Below, piece after piece: positions 45,856 to 54,311 of a stretch of DNA of 64,000 nt. Source of the DNA: JAPLJC01 sp963697965. Lineage in GTDB: Bacteria; Desulfobacterota; Desulfobaccia; Desulfobaccales; 0-14-0-80-60-11. Numbering within the stretch: the stretch's first letter is position 1; every line of letters begins with the position of its first letter. The notes beneath the pieces were generated by a model. It saw only the letters and a list, made by a program, of their open reading frames with translations. It did not search any database and was not told the DNA's origin. The stretch covers positions 3,286,001 through 3,350,000 of the forward strand of contig OY969108.1 of assembly GCA_963697965.1 (NCBI GenBank). Direction: 5' to 3'. The position numbers and the translations under genes are program-made.

Positions 45856-46587
45856 ATTCTTAAATTTTAGCCGTTTATTGGATTTGCCGGTCGCGGGCTG
45901 GCATTTGGGTCGGCAGGGATTTAGATTCGCTTAAATTGGCGTCCGTGTCAAGAGGCTGGCGGGCCGCCAATCCAGCACCAACCATTTGGGCTCAACGCCT
46001 TTCAGTGAGCAGTAAGCAGTGAGCAGTGAGCAGTGAGCAGTGAGGGCCAGTACTCAACGCCTTTCGCCGTCAAAGACCAAATCACTGTAGCCGCAGGCTT
46101 TAGCCTGCGCTCATCGGCCTTGATTACCACCAAACCCTGATCGTGGGGCTTATCATACTGATTTTCTGTGAAATTTCCAGCACAGGTGGGTCATTTGACA
46201 CACAAAGGATTGGCTGGGAGGGGCTTGGATAACAGTGACATCAGTTCTACCTGTTCAATCCTTTCCGAACCTCTAGGGCGGGCTGTACTCGCCGAATTTT
46301 GGCGGCCCCACGCCGCCCTATATGGGCCTTGGAGAATTAAAGAGAAATGTTTCCCGCGGGTAGTGTATCAATTTGATTTTTGCTGTTTTTTAAGTAAGTT
46401 ATGTATAATTTACTGAAAACCCGAGATAATGTGTTCATGTCTTTGAGTTAATTTTTGCCCAAAAAAAATGACATTAGGCTTATATTTTCTGGTATTTTTC
46501 CGATAATCACTTTAAAATAAGCGACAAAGCACTTGAAAAGACAGGTGTGCATACTTAATTTAGGGTATATGCACGGGATAGGATGTC
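45856..46587. repeat. Repeat-filled intergenic region with heptamer run
   Basis: No gene is seen. 46005-46044 is a run of 7-bp units (AGCAGTG with one A variant), ~5 copies. A family C palindrome is at 46086-46110 and a family D element at 46274-46322 (TAGGGCGGGCTG...CGCCGAATTTTGGCGGCC...GCCGCCCTA). The right 200 bp are AT-rich and probably hold the promoter of the gene that starts at 46588. Confidence 0.7.
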
Positions 46588-47259
46588 ATGCACCCTATAC
46601 TGGTTTGCTGGCTACTCGCTATTCTATACATAATTCCCCTAGGCTTAAATCTATATCAGCTAAATTTCCCCTCTCTGATCACAGTATTATTAATTGTTTC
46701 AGGTTTCGGAGGTTCTTTCGCTGTATATTATTTCCAAGTTTATAAACCAATTAATAAGAAAAATGAAGAATATTTAAATAGCATTTTTGAGATAATCTTT
46801 TCTGCCTTAGATTCAGAACTTATAGAAATAAGGCCGGAAAATAATAATATAAGAATTAACATAATGCAGGTAAGAAGAAAAAAATTAAAATGTTGGGAAA
46901 GATATCTTAGAATTGAGTATTGTTATGGGGATTATGATCAATCAGAAGTAGATCAAATATATGGCCTTGATACTGGCTGTTGCGGTGTGGCTCTTTATGA
47001 AAATAGTCAGATTTTTTATGATTCAATATTACAGCATGAGGCAATAAGACGAATGACACCTACGCAGAGAAGGATCACGGAGCACGTTAAATCAACTTTA
47101 AGTACGCCAATATATTCATCACGGGATATAATGAGACGTACGCCCGTAGCTATTTTAAATTTGGATAGCGGTGATGGCATAGACGTAACTGGTTTTAATG
47201 GTCCACCAATTCAGGAAATTGCAGCTAAATTCGCAACGTTAATAGGAGGTCAATTTTAA
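46588..47259 (+). CDS. AT-rich membrane protein, possibly GAF-like cytoplasmic domain
   Basis: 223 residues. Two membrane helices at the N-terminus (ILVCWLLAILYIIPLGLNLY and LITVLLIVSGFGGSFAVYYF), then ~170 residues with a fold that resembles GAF in its end part: TGCCGVALYENSQIFYDS, and STPIYSSRDIMRRTPVAILNLDSGDG. No catalytic motif was recognised. Visibly AT-rich compared with topA and dprA, a sign of transfer. A 58-residue basic protein gene follows 11 bp later on the same strand with an AAGGAGG site, so the two form an operon. Function unknown; a sensor and small-effector pair is one possibility. Confidence 0.72.
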   Translation: MHPILVCWLLAILYIIPLGLNLYQLNFPSLITVLLIVSGFGGSFAVYYFQVYKPINKKNEEYLNSIFEIIFSALDSELIEIRPENNNIRINIMQVRRKKLKCWERYLRIEYCYGDYDQSEVDQIYGLDTGCCGVALYENSQIFYDSILQHEAIRRMTPTQRRITEHVKSTLSTPIYSSRDIMRRTPVAILNLDSGDGIDVTGFNGPPIQEIAAKFATLIGGQF

Positions 47260-47270
47260 GGAGGCTCGCC

Positions 47271-47447
47271 ATGAGAAATGTTAAATTACCGTCAGGCTTT
47301 GTAAAGGTGGAACGTAGCGAGGAAGAAAAGCGTAGGTCTTTCGCGGTGAATGATGCCTTTATAGAAAGTTTTAAGAAAAAAATAACATCAGATAATATAA
47401 CTAATATTATTGTTAATGCTTGTAAAAGATCGAAAGGAAAAAGATAA
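47271..47447 (+). CDS. Small basic protein, second gene of an accessory operon
   Basis: A 58-residue protein (MRNVKLPSGFVKVERSEEEK, then SFAVNDAFIESFKKK and NIIVNACKRSKGKR). A perfect ribosome-binding site AAGGAGG lies six bases before the ATG, which starts 11 bases after the end of the membrane protein gene. Lys/Arg-rich at the tail, likely soluble. No known family was recognised. The tight spacing and shared AT-rich composition argue that it works with the upstream protein. Confidence 0.7.
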   Translation: MRNVKLPSGFVKVERSEEEKRRSFAVNDAFIESFKKKITSDNITNIIVNACKRSKGKR

Positions 47448-48040
47448 TTTAAAATAGACTAGCAATTTCCTCCAAACTCCAAACATGATCGGTCACTCCC
47501 GCTTCCATCGCCGGGGTGGGACTCTCAGGCTCTTATGGATTCTCCCGAAGTTATAGAACATGAAATGCAGGGATACCGCATGGGCCAGGTTCCCCTTGCT
47601 TGCCAGAAGTTTTTTGCCACAGCTCATGGTTCCGAAGAATCTGTTTTAGGTTCGCTTTGGTTATTTTCCGCAGGTTGATATCGCTGAACATCCTTGGACT
47701 TGGAGTTATTCCCCTTATCCTCTGAGCATTAACCTGATTAAAGCAGAGTAGCAAAAGTCCTAAAAAAATAGACACCAAGCGACACAAACGAGACACAACC
47801 TCCCTCCTTGAGGCTAAACTTTTAGAACCTATAGGGCGGGTTGCGCCCGCCGAATTTTGGCGGCCACAGGCCACCCTATAAGGACTGTTGAATATAGCGG
47901 CCAGACCTGGTGGTGAGGGAAGATTTCATATTATCGTCTCCGAAAATATAAAAAACCTTATTATCGACTTTGGCTATTTCTCGATAATATAAATTTCCTT
48001 ATTGTCGTTTGCAATAATAAAGAGAAATCCGTCCTGCCGG
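47448..48040. other. Intergenic region with a broken gene and a family D repeat
   Basis: It contains a truncated pentapeptide-type gene on the minus strand (47551-47796) and a family D palindromic element at 47831-47881 which shares TAGGGCGGG...CGCCGAATTTTGGCGGCC with 46274-46322. An AT-rich stretch with TTATCG repeats (47925-48010: CCTTATTATCG, CCTTATTGTCG) may be a small direct-repeat set. No other gene is seen. Confidence 0.55.
47551..47796 (-). pseudogene. Truncated pentapeptide-repeat-type exported protein
   Basis: 81 residues from a GTG at 47796, with AAGGAGGG six bases before it. A signal-like helix (LVSIFLGLLLLCFNQVNA) is followed by LKQILRNHELWQKTSGKQGE. That pattern (H-x-L-W-x-x-[ST]-x-G-x-x-G-x) is how many pentapeptide-repeat proteins begin, just before their A[DN]LxX repeats. 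Here the frame runs off after GKQGE into an unrelated tail, so the repeats have been lost by a frameshift or deletion. Family assignment is an inference from one motif. Confidence 0.45.
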
Positions 48041-49159
48041 TCAATTCTCCAGCACAAAGCGCTTTCCGGGTAGCTCCCGGATCAGGCCCTCCAGCTCCAG
48101 AACGGTGAGGCGGCTCAGGACCTGCGAGGCGGCAAGCCCGGTGGCCCGCAACAGCTCTTCTATCGACAGGGGGTCGGAGCCTAAGAGGGCCAGCAGGGGA
48201 TCCTCCGGCGCCGCGGCTGCTGGCGCGGCGGGGCCGCTGGTTTCACTGACCCGGGAGGGCACCCCGAACAGCGTACCCTGGCCCCTGGCCAGGCCGGGGA
48301 ATTCCTGGAAGATGTCCTCGACGTCCTGGACCAGCTTGGCCCCCTGCTGGATGAGGCGGTGGGGGCCGACGCTGGTGGGGGAATCGATGGGACCCGGCAC
48401 CGCGAAGACCTCCCTCCCCTGTTCCAGGGCATAGCGCACCGTGATGCCGGTGCCGCTCTTCAGGCCCGCCTCCACCACCACCACGCCCAGGGCCAGGCCG
48501 CTGATGATGCGGTTGCGGATGGGAAAATTTTTGGCCTCAGGCGGGGTGCCCAGGGGGAATTCACTGATCAAGGCGCCTTGCCCGGGGATCTGCTCATAGA
48601 GTTTGAGATTTTCCGGGGGATAGACCACGTCCAGGCCGCAGCCCAAGACCGCCAGGGTGCGGCCTCCGGTTTCCAGGGTCTCCCGGTGGGCGGCGGTGTC
48701 GATGCCCCGGGCCAGTCCGCTCACCACCGTCACTCCCCGGGCCGCCAGGGCCCCGGCCAGGCGCCGGCAGGCCTTCAAACCGTAGTAGGAGGCGCTCCGG
48801 GTGCCCACCACCGCCAGGGCCAGGTCGTCTTGGGGCAGCAGGGTCCCCTTGAGGAAAAAAAAGGCCGGCGGATAAGGGATCTGTTTGAGACGCGCCGGGA
48901 AGCGGGGATCGTCCGGCATGACCACTTCTATGCCCGCGGCCGCCATTTTGGCGAGTTCCGCCTCCACCCGGTCCCAATCCCGGAAGGCCAGGAGGTCCTG
49001 GGCCAGGTCCCGGTTGACCCCCTTGACGCCCAGCAGCTCCTCGGTCCGGGCCTCAAAGACCCGGGCCGGATGGCCGAACCTGGCGAGCAGGCGCTGGAAC
49101 AGCACCGGCCCCACTCCGGGGATGGACTTCAGGGCCAGGTAGGGGAGTTTGTCGGTCAT
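48041..49159 (-). CDS. dprA: DNA processing protein DprA
   Basis: 372 residues. N-terminal helix-hairpin-helix region (LKSIPGVGPVLFQRLLARFG), the Rossmann core with VVGTRSASYYGLKACR, VVSGLARGIDTAAHRE, LGCGLDVVYPPENLKLY, FPIRNRIISGLALGVVVVEAGLKSGTGITVRYALEQGREVFAVPG, and a C-terminal winged helix (LSIEELLRATGLAASQVLSRLTVLELEGLI). Known role: loads RecA on incoming single-stranded DNA during natural transformation. Usually next to topA; here it is separated by 2.2 kb of accessory DNA. Confidence 0.95.
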   Translation of the reverse strand: MTDKLPYLALKSIPGVGPVLFQRLLARFGHPARVFEARTEELLGVKGVNRDLAQDLLAFRDWDRVEAELAKMAAAGIEVVMPDDPRFPARLKQIPYPPAFFFLKGTLLPQDDLALAVVGTRSASYYGLKACRRLAGALAARGVTVVSGLARGIDTAAHRETLETGGRTLAVLGCGLDVVYPPENLKLYEQIPGQGALISEFPLGTPPEAKNFPIRNRIISGLALGVVVVEAGLKSGTGITVRYALEQGREVFAVPGPIDSPTSVGPHRLIQQGAKLVQDVEDIFQEFPGLARGQGTLFGVPSRVSETSGPAAPAAAAPEDPLLALLGSDPLSIEELLRATGLAASQVLSRLTVLELEGLIRELPGKRFVLEN

Positions 49160-49265
49160 GCGAGTAGTATCTCACGCCAAGACGCCAAGGCCGCAAAGAA
49201 AAGCGAAAGGAAGATGTGGAACCGCCGCCGCCGGCCGGCGTTAAAGATATTTTACCATTTTTAAG

Positions 49266-49937
49266 CTAAAACCAGCCGGCCCCTGTCGCCCAGGATAATT
49301 TGTCATATATCCGGGCCATAGGCGAACCCTTTTCAAGGGAACAGAATTCCTTAACCCCAAAATTGATCAGGTCTGTCTTCGCATATTCCAAGCAATTAAA
49401 ATATTTTTCAGCTGAGTATCCGGGTTGCGTAGAGTCCAGGTACCTTATGCCATGAGAAGCCCTAAAAGCCCTTGCAGTATTGCTGTCAATTATCACGAAC
49501 AGTTCTGGATTGATGAAATGCAGGATTTTGGTGGCTCCCACATGAAATTGCTTTCTTTCTTGGTGTAGACTATTTTTCCCAGCCGAAGCCAACTCATCAT
49601 AAGCCACAATTATATTTGCCTTCTCGCTAGAGAGATTGGCATTGCACAACCGGACATCTAACAAGTGTCCGATGCTTAATTTTATATGTTGGAGCTTACT
49701 ATAAAAATTTCTCGCAAAGCCATTGGCATGCAGATCATATCTTTCTTCAGGACCAGGCCCCATCATGCGCCCCAGATCAAATGAAATAAGAGCAGCAACT
49801 ATGTAAGGAAGGTAATCAGTGCCAAAAAGATCCTTTATTGAGGCCCGCTCCCGATAGACGCCATCAGCAGCGAGATTATAATGAACGCAAAGTTGATTAT
49901 AGCGTTTGATCTTTTCAAGTGCATTAGAAAGAATCAT
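49266..49937 (-). CDS. Hypothetical protein, AT-rich
   Basis: 223 residues, soluble, not recognised. The central part YDLHANGFARNFYSKLQHIK, then ATKILHFINPELFVIIDSNTARAF is reminiscent of proteins in which a helical domain ends in L-H-F-x-N-P-x-x-F, but no catalytic motif is clear. Less GC-rich than dprA and the GTPase gene on either side, so likely acquired. Complete frame with an ATG at 49937. No partner gene is visible. Confidence 0.6.
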   Translation of the reverse strand: MILSNALEKIKRYNQLCVHYNLAADGVYRERASIKDLFGTDYLPYIVAALISFDLGRMMGPGPEERYDLHANGFARNFYSKLQHIKLSIGHLLDVRLCNANLSSEKANIIVAYDELASAGKNSLHQERKQFHVGATKILHFINPELFVIIDSNTARAFRASHGIRYLDSTQPGYSAEKYFNCLEYAKTDLINFGVKEFCSLEKGSPMARIYDKLSWATGAGWF

Positions 49938-50130
49938 TGTTCCAGTCCACCATGTCTGGGAGCACGGCTGGGCGGATACATGGGTCCACCCCTACAAATT
50001 CCTTTACATTTTCCTAATGGGGATAGGCTGGTTTGTCAAGAAATTTAAATATATGGGGGTTGGGGGAGAGGGATTGGGAGAGGGGGCAGGGGCCCTCGGC
50101 CCCTGCCCCCCTCTCCCAACAACATCTGCC

Positions 50131-52350
50131 TCAGGCCATCGGCCCGGCCAGGCGGGCCTCGATGGCCTGGAGCCTGGGGATCATCTCCTCCAGGCGCTGT
50201 TCCCGGGCCTGGCGTTCTTTCTCCTCCAGGTGCACCAATGCAGTGAGGCCCGAGAGGCTGCCCAAGAGCGACCCCAGGGTATCCTCCAGGCCGGCCTCCT
50301 GCTGCTTGAGCCAGCGGTCCACCAGGGGGAAGAAGTACTGGAATTTCAGACCCTCCCGGTAATCGAGGAGCCCCATCTGCACCTCTTCCCGGAGCCATTC
50401 TTTAAGCGAGGCGAGGGCCCTCTTCAGGTCCCGCTGCAGGAGGCGCCGGGGCTCCATCTCCTCGCCCAGTCCCAGGCGCTGCTTCAGGGCCTCCCAGGTC
50501 CGGCCCAGGAAACCCAGGCCGGAGCGCAGCCAGACCTCTCTGGCAAAGCGCCAGCCTGGCGTCGGTTCCAGGACCAGCAGCGGCATCTCCAGACCTTGGG
50601 GCCGGGGGCTGGCCGCCACCTCCAGGGTGGGGGCGGCGGCCGCCAGCCCCAGCTCGGCAATCTCCCGGTAATACAGGGTCAGGGCCTCCTGCAAGGTAAA
50701 AAACAGCGGGGTCCACAGCTTGGATAGTTCCTGGCGCAACCACTCTTCCTGGGCCCGGGTGAATTCCACCAGGATAATGTTGACCTCTGAGGTGAGCAAG
50801 TGGGAAAGAGCTTTGGCGAATTTCTGGAACATCCGGTAGAGGGCGGGCCGGAAAGAGGCCGGAGTGCCCGCGGCCGTGAGTTCCTCCCACTGGGGCTGGA
50901 ATTTCTCGATGAACTCCTTAAGGGCCGCGGCCACCGGTCCGGCGTGCCAATCCAGCAGGTGGTCCACCCGCTGCCGCAGCTCCTTTTTCAGATGGTTGCC
51001 GGCGCCCTCCAGGGTCTGACTGAGGCTGGCCAGGATGGCCTGCATGGGTTGGCGCCGGGCCTCCAGCCGCGCTTCCAGCTCCTGGACGGCCCCCAGCCCC
51101 TTCTGCCAGAGATCCCGGCTGAGCTGCAACTGCTCGCGCATCCCCCGGGCTACCATCCTCACCTGGGCCAGGCTCCCGCCAGCCAGGTGGCGGCTCCTCA
51201 GCTCTTGGAGCAGGGGCTGCAAGTCGGCTGCGAAGCGGGCCGCTTCCTTATCGGAAAACGCCGCGGCCTCGGGGTCCGTGCCCCAGACCGCCAGCAAGGC
51301 CGTCTCCCGCGGGTCCGGGTTCTCTCCCCGCTGCCGGCGCTGATCCAACAAGAGCTTCAGGGCGGAGAAGGCGTAAAGCCGCACCTCGGACTGCCAGGGG
51401 CTAAGTTCCTCTCGCACCCGATCCCGGATCCGGATCAACTCCTGAAAAGAGGTGTGCTCCCCCAGGTCCAGGTTGAGGAGCGCCAGGATATGGGGGGCCA
51501 GCCCCATACGTTTAAGCTCCCCCAGGAAATGGAGATCGGCCTGGCGCAGCCCCACCCGGGAGCTGATGACGTAGAGCGCCAGGTCGCTTTTCAGCAGATA
51601 GGACAGCACCTGGGTCAGGTGCTGGGGGATGGGGGAGTCGCTCCCCTGGCAGTCCCCCAGTTCCACCCCCTGGGCCGCCCAGGGGAAGGGGATGGTGAGG
51701 AGCACATCCTTGAGATAGACCGCGGTGGCCTCCCGGGTCACCAGCTCCCGGTGTCTGGCCAGGTCCGGCCCCGCCAGTTTGAGCACCCCGCCCCCGGGCG
51801 AGAGTCCCTGGAGCAGGGGGTAGCCCTCCAGATAGGACTGGAGGAGGAGATAATTCTGATCCAGGCTGCCGTTCCGCCACAGGTCGACGCCCCGGGTCTC
51901 GGCCAGCACCTGGGCCAGTAGCTCCCGGTCCGCGGCCTCTCGCAAATCGAGGGGCGCGGCCTTTTCCAGCAGGCGCTGGTTGGGCAGCAGCCCCAGGGCC
52001 CGGTGCAACTCCCCGTTGATTTCCTCCCATTCCTTGAACTGCAACACGGCCTGGGGCTGGGGTCCGGACTGCACTCGGGTGATCATGGCGGTGAGGATGC
52101 CGGCGCCCCGGCGCAGCAGGTCCTGGCCCACCAGGGCGTTGACCATGGTGCTTTTGCCGGATTTGACCGCGCCTATCACCGCCAGGCGGCAAGTGTCCTC
52201 GGCCAGGTGGGCCTGCACCTGGGCCAGGACCTTAAGCCAGTGCTCCCCCTGGGACGCCGCCTGGGGAAAGAGGCTGCTCCACTCCCGGGCCAGTTCCTGG
52301 AGTTGGTCTAGCTCCCGGGTCAGCCCCTGGAGGATTGCGGTTTCCGGCAC
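50131..52350 (-). CDS. Dynamin-family GTPase, membrane remodelling type
   Basis: 739 residues. G1 P-loop GAVKSGKST near residue 61, switch-1 Thr in LTAMITRV, and a G3-like ELGDCQGSD. A long helical region with Leu/Glu/Arg repeats follows (residues ~330-700), as in bacterial dynamin-like and YfjP/LeoA-type proteins. No transmembrane helix is obvious; membrane binding would be by amphipathic segments. Known family roles: membrane fusion or stabilisation, and protection in some defence contexts. It lies between an AT-rich hypothetical gene and yajC, where secD is often found, so it replaces or precedes that cluster. Function not proven. Confidence 0.82.
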   Translation of the reverse strand: MPETAILQGLTRELDQLQELAREWSSLFPQAASQGEHWLKVLAQVQAHLAEDTCRLAVIGAVKSGKSTMVNALVGQDLLRRGAGILTAMITRVQSGPQPQAVLQFKEWEEINGELHRALGLLPNQRLLEKAAPLDLREAADRELLAQVLAETRGVDLWRNGSLDQNYLLLQSYLEGYPLLQGLSPGGGVLKLAGPDLARHRELVTREATAVYLKDVLLTIPFPWAAQGVELGDCQGSDSPIPQHLTQVLSYLLKSDLALYVISSRVGLRQADLHFLGELKRMGLAPHILALLNLDLGEHTSFQELIRIRDRVREELSPWQSEVRLYAFSALKLLLDQRRQRGENPDPRETALLAVWGTDPEAAAFSDKEAARFAADLQPLLQELRSRHLAGGSLAQVRMVARGMREQLQLSRDLWQKGLGAVQELEARLEARRQPMQAILASLSQTLEGAGNHLKKELRQRVDHLLDWHAGPVAAALKEFIEKFQPQWEELTAAGTPASFRPALYRMFQKFAKALSHLLTSEVNIILVEFTRAQEEWLRQELSKLWTPLFFTLQEALTLYYREIAELGLAAAAPTLEVAASPRPQGLEMPLLVLEPTPGWRFAREVWLRSGLGFLGRTWEALKQRLGLGEEMEPRRLLQRDLKRALASLKEWLREEVQMGLLDYREGLKFQYFFPLVDRWLKQQEAGLEDTLGSLLGSLSGLTALVHLEEKERQAREQRLEEMIPRLQAIEARLAGPMA

Positions 52351-52382
52351 CTTAAATTTCCTGCAGGATGCGGGGGGGCGCC

Positions 52383-52712
52383 TTACTCGATCTTGGCGCC
52401 CTTCTTGGGGGCGAAACCGGCGATGTAGGGACGGCCCAATTCGATGCGGACCTTGTTGGCCACTTCGACGTTGACTATCTGGTCATCGATGTTGACGATG
52501 GTGCCGATGATGCCGCCGTTGGTGATGATGCGATCGCCCTTCTTCAGGTTCCCCAGGAGCGCCTTGTGCTCTTTGGCCTTTTTCTGCTGCGGCCGGATCA
52601 GGAGAAAATAAAAGATCACCACCATCAGGATCATGGGGAGCATGAAACTGGTCATGCCGCCCGCGGCCCCGGCCGAACCGCCCTGGGTAGCTGCACTCGC
52701 CCAATTAAACAC
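52383..52712 (-). CDS. yajC: Sec translocase accessory subunit YajC
   Basis: 109 residues: a hydrophobic stretch (MTSFMLPMILMVVIFYFLLIRP) followed by the hallmark RPQQKKAKEH and LKKGDRIITNGGIIGTI. Known role: associates with SecDF and the SecYEG channel during export. It follows tgt by 21 bp on the same strand, as usual. SecD/SecF genes are not next, and the dynamin-like gene follows instead. An N-terminal Ala/Gly-rich extension of ~20 residues precedes the helix. Confidence 0.93.
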   Translation of the reverse strand: MFNWASAATQGGSAGAAGGMTSFMLPMILMVVIFYFLLIRPQQKKAKEHKALLGNLKKGDRIITNGGIIGTIVNIDDQIVNVEVANKVRIELGRPYIAGFAPKKGAKIE

Positions 52713-52733
52713 TTGGCCTTACCTCCATTAGGA

Positions 52734-53840
52734 CTATTTTGAGATTTTCTTTAGAATTTCCCGGCGAAACTCGACAAAGCGGTCCTCCAGGATCGCCTGC
52801 CGCATTTTAACCATTAAATCGAAATAATAATACAAATTATGAAAGGTTAAAAGGCGAAAGGCCAGAATTTCCCGGCAAACGTAGAGGTGCCGGATATAGG
52901 CCCGGGAATAGTGGCGGCAGGTGTAGCAGCCGCAGGCCTCGTCCAGGGGCCTGGGATCCAGGGCGTAGGCGGCGTTTTTGATGACCACCCGGCCGTTTCC
53001 GGTGAAGGCCATGCCGTTCCGGGCATTGCGGGTGGGCAGGACGCAGTCGAACATGTCCACCCCCCGGCTCACCCCTTCCAGCAGGTCCTCGGGGGCGCCC
53101 ATCCCCATGAGGTAGCGAGGCTTGTCCTCGGGCAACTCCGGGGTGGCGGCTGCCACCATCTCCCAGGTGAGCTCCTTGTCCTCGCCCACGCTGAGGCCTC
53201 CCAGGGCGTAACCGTCGAACTCCAGCTCCCGCATGGCCTGGGCCTGCTCCCGGCGCCACTGGGGGAACATCCCCCCCTGGACCACGGCAAAGAGGGCCGC
53301 CTCGGGCCGGCGGCGAGCCGCCTGGGATCTCCTGGCCCAATCGAGGGTGCGGGCCGCGGCCCGGCGCACCTCGCCTTCAGGCGCCGGGTAACCGGGGCAC
53401 TCATCCAGGCAGATCATGATGTCCACCCCCAGGGTCTCTTGCAGGGCCACCACCCGCTCCGGGGTGAGGAAATGGCTGGAACCGTCCAGGTGGGAGCGAA
53501 AGGTCACCCCCTGGTCGCTGACGTCCCTAAAGGGCGCCAGGCTGAAGATCTGAAAGCCGCCGGAGTCGGTGAGGATAGGGCCGTCCCAGTGCATGAAGCG
53601 GTGCAGGCCTCCCAATTGGGCGATGGCCTCTACCCCCGGCCGCAGATAGAGATGGTACATGTTGCTCAGGATGAGGGCGGCGCCCATGGTCCGCAACTCT
53701 TCCGGGGTGAGGGTCTTCACCGTGGCATAGGTGCCCACCGGCATGAAGACCGGGGTCGCCACCACGCCGCGGGCGGTGACCAGCTTCCCCAGCCGGGGCC
53801 CAGCCGGGCCGGATGATTTTTTTAGATGGAATTCGAACAT
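52734..53840 (-). CDS. tgt: tRNA-guanine transglycosylase
   Basis: 368 residues. DSGGFQIFSL carries the catalytic Asp near residue 93; VVQGGM, GGLSVGED, and PTRNARNGMAF with the second Asp region (DCVLPTRNARNG) are present, and the zinc site CGCYTCRHYSRAYIRHL is near the end. Known role: exchange of G34 for preQ1 in tRNA with GUN anticodons. It is followed by yajC and would normally be preceded by queA; here ~1 kb of accessory DNA separates them. Confidence 0.97.
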   Translation of the reverse strand: MFEFHLKKSSGPAGPRLGKLVTARGVVATPVFMPVGTYATVKTLTPEELRTMGAALILSNMYHLYLRPGVEAIAQLGGLHRFMHWDGPILTDSGGFQIFSLAPFRDVSDQGVTFRSHLDGSSHFLTPERVVALQETLGVDIMICLDECPGYPAPEGEVRRAAARTLDWARRSQAARRRPEAALFAVVQGGMFPQWRREQAQAMRELEFDGYALGGLSVGEDKELTWEMVAAATPELPEDKPRYLMGMGAPEDLLEGVSRGVDMFDCVLPTRNARNGMAFTGNGRVVIKNAAYALDPRPLDEACGCYTCRHYSRAYIRHLYVCREILAFRLLTFHNLYYYFDLMVKMRQAILEDRFVEFRREILKKISK

Positions 53841-54128
53841 GGGTTAGGTAGGGTGGGCACTGCCCACCGATTCCTTAATGATCTTTTCGCTAAAATCTGA
53901 ATCAAAATGGGGGGGAACAGCATCAGCTTCAATATTGGTCTTTGTCTCGTTCCCAAGCTTCTGCTTGGGAACGCCATTTTTTTCTCCAAGCTCCAGCTTG
54001 GGGAAGATAGATATGCGGGGTGATTTAAATAGCCATGCAGGGTGCGCACTGCGTACCGATCTATGGTTGCTTCGTATAATCGGAATAATGCGCACTGTGG
54101 GAACCCTACAGTACCTCAATCTTATTCG
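53841..54128. repeat. Intergenic region with palindromic repeats
   Basis: A family B palindrome is at 53848-53868 (GTAGGGTGGGCACTGCCCACC), a family E palindrome near 53949-53977 (CGTTCCCAAGC/TTCT/GCTTGGGAACG), and two shorter cousins near 53987-54004 and 54027-54047. No gene is seen. This belongs to the DNA that separates queA from tgt. Confidence 0.75.
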
Positions 54129-54311
54129 TTAGGCATCTTGCCATTTTCCCTTGCCCCGCTCTTGTAAGAATATCTCCTTATTTTTAATGAGTTCTTCGTA
54201 GCGAAGAGCATGTTTCAACCTGGATATTAGCGTCTCTCCATCATTGCCAGTCATTCCAAGATACTCATATTTTGTCTCACTTCCATTATAATGCCTTTCT
54301 ATGACATTCAT
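54129..54311 (-). CDS. Small protein coupled to the AbiU2-like gene
   Basis: 60 residues (MNVIERHYNGSETKYEYLGM, then TGNDGETLISRLKHALRYEE and LIKNKEIFLQERGKGKWQDA). The ATG begins at the base right after the TAA of the AbiU2-like gene (TAAATG), so it is translated by coupling. No known family was recognised. It is charged and without a membrane helix. In a HEPN module a small second gene is often an antitoxin or cofactor; that role here is inference. Confidence 0.65.
   Translation of the reverse strand: MNVIERHYNGSETKYEYLGMTGNDGETLISRLKHALRYEELIKNKEIFLQERGKGKWQDA

Noticed and set aside
46168..46416. Small plus-strand gene before the accessory operon
   Set aside because: Its middle is a family D repeat and there is no ribosome-binding site or protein-like pattern.
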